A stretch of 64,000 nucleotides of DNA from Chromatiales bacterium 21-64-14 (GTDB lineage Bacteria > Pseudomonadota > Gammaproteobacteria > 21-64-14). The stretch spans positions 1-64,000 of the forward strand of contig NCBI01000007.1 of the NCBI GenBank assembly GCA_002255365.1, given 5' to 3'. Both the position numbers and the translations under genes were made by a program. Below the pieces are notes generated by a model. It saw nothing but the letters and a program-made list of their open reading frames with translations, made no database searches and was not told where the DNA came from. Shown here piece by piece: positions 61,236 to 64,000 of the stretch (the first letter of the stretch is position 1; every line of letters begins with the position of its first letter).

Positions 61236-63545
61236 ATGGCGCGACGCAAGCGGCGCAAGGATGGCGTCACCCCCGGCAAGACCCGGTTCCAGCGGGCTTG
61301 GCCCTGGGCGACGGCGTTTTGCGTGCTGCTGCTGTTCCTCTATGTGGTCTATCTGGACTTCACGATCCGCAGCCAGTTCGAGTCCAAACGCTGGTCACTG
61401 CCGGCGCAGGTTTATGCGCGGCCGCTGGATCTCTATCCGGGGCTCGCTCTGAGTGCGTCCCAGTTCGACTACGAACTTCACGCCCTCGGCTACCGGCGGG
61501 TGGCCCAGCCCGGCGGCCCCGCTACCTATGCGCGGCACGGGAATACCTATGATTTCGTGACCCGCGACTTCACCTTCTGGGACGGTGAGCAGGCGTCCGC
61601 GCGCGTGGCCATCGATTTCTCCAGTGGACACGTGACCGGGCTCCAGCAGTTCCCTGCCGGCGGTGCTCTGCCGCTGGTGCGGATGGACCCGGTGCAGATC
61701 GGCGATATCTATCCTTCGCGCGCGGAGGACCGGATCCTGGTGCGCTTGAACGAGGTGCCGCCGCTGTTGCTCCAGGGTCTGATCGCAGTGGAGGACCGGC
61801 ATTTCTATCAAAACTTCGGGATCGAGCCCAAGGCCATATTGCGCGCCACGCTGGCCAATCTGCGCGCCGGACATGTGGTGCAGGGCGGCAGCACCATCAC
61901 CCAACAGCTGGTGCGCAATTTCTTTCTGAGCAATACCCGCTCCTTGTCGCGCAAGGCCAAGGAGGCGGTGATGGCGATGCTGCTGGAGTTGCATTACAGC
62001 AAGCAAGCAATCCTTGAGGCGTATATCAACGAGGTATATCTGGGTCAAGACGGGGCGCGTTCGATCCACGGTTTCGGTCTTGCCAGCCGCTTCTATTTCG
62101 ACCGGCCCCTGGCGCGGCTCAAACTGCCCCAGCTCGCGTTGCTGATCGGGATGGTCAAGGGACCTTCCTACTATGACCCGCGGCGTCATCCGCAGCAGGC
62201 TAAAATGCGGCGCGACGTCGTGTTGGACGTCATGCAGACCCGCGGCGTTATCGATGCTGCACAGGCACAGGCCGCGAAGGCCGCACCGCTGGAAGTCACG
62301 CCGAAGCCGCGCCCGCTCACCGCCTACCCGGCGTTCTGGGACCTCATGCGCCGACAGCTGTTACGGGATTACCGCGAGCAGGACCTGCGCTCCGCGGGCC
62401 TGCGCATCTTTACCACGCTGGATCCTCTGGTGCAGCAGAGCGCCGAGCGCGCTTTGGACGAACAGGCGCGCGTCCTGGAGCGTGACCGCCATCTGCCGGT
62501 GGGTAGCCTGCAGGGCGCCGTGGTGGTGACCTCGGTCAGCGGTGGTGAAGTACTGGCGGTGGTGGGAGGCCGCGATGCGCGCTATGCCGGTTTCAACCGT
62601 GCCCTGGACGCGGCTCGCCAGGTGGGCTCGCTGATCAAGCCGGCGGTCTATGTGACCGCCTTGGGTGAGCCGAAGCGCTACACCCTGGGCACCCTCGTCG
62701 ACGATGCACCCATTACCATCACCGATCCGGATGGCCAGACTTGGTCGCCGCGCAACTATGACCGGCGTTCCCATGGCGAGGTGCCGCTCTACCAAGCATT
62801 GGCTCATTCCTACAACCAGGCGACGGTGCGCCTGGGGATGCAGGTGGGCGTGGCTAACGTGGTGGACACCCTGCACCGCATGGGCATCGAAGCGCCGCTG
62901 CGTCCCTATCCGTCGCTGTTCCTGGGCGCCGCCTCCTTGTCGCCGTTGCAGGTGACCCGTATGTACGAGACCCTAGCCACTGGCGGCTTCCGGGTGCCGT
63001 TGCGCGCGATCCGGGACATCCTGGACGCGGACGGCAAACCCCTGCAGCGCTATCCCCTCGAGGTCCAGCAGGTGCTACCCGCGGCACCGACCTATTTGGT
63101 GAATACCGCATTGGAGGACGTGGTGGCCGAGGGGACCGCGCGCAGCGCGTCGCGCTGGCTGCCGCCCGGATTTACCGCCGCCGGTAAGACCGGTACCACC
63201 GACGATCTGCGCGACAGCTGGTTCGCAGGTTTTACCGGCAGCTACTTGGCGGTGGTGTGGCTGGGCCGTGATGACAATCAGCCGGCGGGACTCAGCGGCG
63301 CCACCGGCGCGCTCCAGGTCTGGGGTGACGTGATCAAGCGGATCGGTTCCCAGCCCCTGCGGCTGGTGCCGCCGCCGAATGTGGAGTCGGCCTGGATCGA
63401 TCCCGCCTCGGGGCTACGTGCCGACGCGGACTGTCCGGGTGCCGTGCAACTGCCCTTTATCCAGGGTTCGGCGCCCACCGCCGCAGCACCCTGTGCGGGG
63501 GGCGGCGGATCGGTTGGTAGTTGGCTGCGGAGGTTGTTCCAATGA
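61236..63545 (+). CDS. mrcB: Penicillin-binding protein 1b (bifunctional transglycosylase-transpeptidase)
   Basis: A 769-aa class A PBP synthesising peptidoglycan at the inner membrane. A short cytosolic tail and one helix (FCVLLLFLYVVYLDF) precede a UB2H-like segment (QFDYELHALGYRRV). The glycosyltransferase domain has catalytic Glu186 in VEDRHFYQNFG and GGSTITQQLVRN. The transpeptidase domain has SxxK at 465-468 (GSLIKPAVY), SxN in AHSYNQATV, and KTGTT from Lys651. The UB2H segment and motif spacing point to PBP1b, not PBP1a. It overlaps the following lipoprotein gene by four bases. Confidence 0.92.
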   Translation: MARRKRRKDGVTPGKTRFQRAWPWATAFCVLLLFLYVVYLDFTIRSQFESKRWSLPAQVYARPLDLYPGLALSASQFDYELHALGYRRVAQPGGPATYARHGNTYDFVTRDFTFWDGEQASARVAIDFSSGHVTGLQQFPAGGALPLVRMDPVQIGDIYPSRAEDRILVRLNEVPPLLLQGLIAVEDRHFYQNFGIEPKAILRATLANLRAGHVVQGGSTITQQLVRNFFLSNTRSLSRKAKEAVMAMLLELHYSKQAILEAYINEVYLGQDGARSIHGFGLASRFYFDRPLARLKLPQLALLIGMVKGPSYYDPRRHPQQAKMRRDVVLDVMQTRGVIDAAQAQAAKAAPLEVTPKPRPLTAYPAFWDLMRRQLLRDYREQDLRSAGLRIFTTLDPLVQQSAERALDEQARVLERDRHLPVGSLQGAVVVTSVSGGEVLAVVGGRDARYAGFNRALDAARQVGSLIKPAVYVTALGEPKRYTLGTLVDDAPITITDPDGQTWSPRNYDRRSHGEVPLYQALAHSYNQATVRLGMQVGVANVVDTLHRMGIEAPLRPYPSLFLGAASLSPLQVTRMYETLATGGFRVPLRAIRDILDADGKPLQRYPLEVQQVLPAAPTYLVNTALEDVVAEGTARSASRWLPPGFTAAGKTGTTDDLRDSWFAGFTGSYLAVVWLGRDDNQPAGLSGATGALQVWGDVIKRIGSQPLRLVPPPNVESAWIDPASGLRADADCPGAVQLPFIQGSAPTAAAPCAGGGGSVGSWLRRLFQ

Positions 63546-64000
63546 CTTGGACGCGCGATGGGATCTTGGCCTTGGTCGGCGCGCTATTGTTGAGCGCCTG
63601 TACCGGAGTCACTCCCGTGCCCGGCGAAGCGCCGCGGCCCACGCCTACCGCGCCCGGCTTGCGGGAGCCGCCGGCGCCCGCACCGCCGGAGGCGGCGCTC
63701 GGGCGGCGCGCGGCGGTGCGGGCGCTCGTGGTGGACGCGGCTCGCAAGGCCCAGGCCGGTGCGTTGGAGGCGGCGGCGGCGAGCCTGGAGCGGGCGCTGC
63801 GGATCCAACCGGACGATCCGGTCCTGTGGCAGGGTCTCGCTAAATTGAGACTTCAGCAGAACAATTATAGCCAGGCGGAACAACTCGCGCGGCGCTCACT
63901 GCTGGCGGCCGGGAACCGCACGGCGGTAGCGGCCGAGGCGTGGCGGATCATCGCGGCGGCGCGAACCGGGGCGGGGGATGCGGCGGGGGCTCGGGCGGCA
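63542..64000 (+). CDS. TPR-containing lipoprotein (truncated by the window edge)
   Basis: An open frame of 153 codons starting at ATGA, inside the mrcB stop, and continuing past the right edge. Residues 1-20 form a lipoprotein signal with lipobox LSAC (ILALVGALLLSAC). A Pro-rich linker is followed by a tetratricopeptide-like segment (AAAASLERALRIQPDDPVLW then QGLAKLRLQQNNYSQAEQLA). Coupling to mrcB and outer-membrane lipidation suggest a LpoB- or YbgF-like partner of PBP1b; that role is inference. Confidence 0.75.
   Translation, partial: MTWTRDGILALVGALLLSACTGVTPVPGEAPRPTPTAPGLREPPAPAPPEAALGRRAAVRALVVDAARKAQAGALEAAAASLERALRIQPDDPVLWQGLAKLRLQQNNYSQAEQLARRSLLAAGNRTAVAAEAWRIIAAARTGAGDAAGARAA

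Overview
The window is GC-rich chromosomal DNA (roughly two-thirds G+C by eye) from a Gram-negative bacterium. Outer-membrane assembly genes (TamA/TamB), an MlaEFD-type lipid ABC transporter with a PqiC-like lipoprotein, PBP1b, GlnK-Amt, several lipoproteins, a ZapG/YhcB-like protein and a VPxP-type C-terminal sorting tail together suggest a gammaproteobacterium. The Hyf-like complex, DsrE-like protein, CCAEP-tail radical SAM protein and histone-H1-like protein would fit a chemolithotrophic sulfur or iron oxidiser, but that placement is inference. I see no tRNA, rRNA, CRISPR array, intact transposon or prophage.

Layout. 0-10 kb: an unrecognised partial ORF, a GT4 glycosyltransferase, a decayed DUF3179 gene, a small membrane protein, an MBL-fold hydrolase, a FrnE/DsbA-like protein with an odd C-terminus, a haloacid dehalogenase, a glycine-zipper envelope protein, a SseA-type sulfurtransferase, an HPF/RaiA-like protein and a small lipoprotein. 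10-20 kb: an OmpA-family protein, a retropepsin-like protease, an EF-hand protein, an APC amino-acid permease, a B12-type radical SAM protein with a CCAEP tail, a VWA/coiled-coil membrane pair, a lysine-rich histone-like protein and a decayed gamma-glutamyltransferase gene. 20-30 kb: a 1169-aa GltD-PyrK fusion resembling NfnB-NfnA in one chain, a broken beta-barrel gene, an MltD-like lytic transglycosylase, a phosphoesterase, a cytochrome c remnant, PilZ and VOC proteins and a periplasmic DsrE-like protein.

30-38 kb holds a six-gene translationally coupled operon (hyfBCEFGI order) behind a near-consensus sigma70 promoter. It is built like a group 4 membrane-bound [NiFe] hydrogenase, but all four Ni-ligand cysteines of the large subunit are replaced, while the small-subunit FeS cysteines remain. 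It is therefore probably an energy-converting hydrogenase-related (Ehr-like) proton- or ion-translocating complex with another redox partner. With the NfnBA-like fusion it is the most interesting biochemistry in the window.

38-64 kb is mostly envelope and signalling: a thioredoxin-like protein; a STAS-MlaE/MlaF/MlaD/PqiC-like operon; glnK-amt followed by a small HExxH protein; NERD and DnaJ-domain proteins; a YbaK-HDOD fusion; a chalcone-isomerase-like protein; a lamin-tail protein with a sorting tail; a GGDEF-EAL protein; tamA-tamB; a CorA/ZntB-like transporter; a ZapG/YhcB-like protein; an HD-GYP phosphodiesterase; mrcB; and a TPR lipoprotein cut by the right edge. Enzymes for making and degrading c-di-GMP and a PilZ receptor are all present. 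Four independently decayed genes indicate ongoing gene loss.
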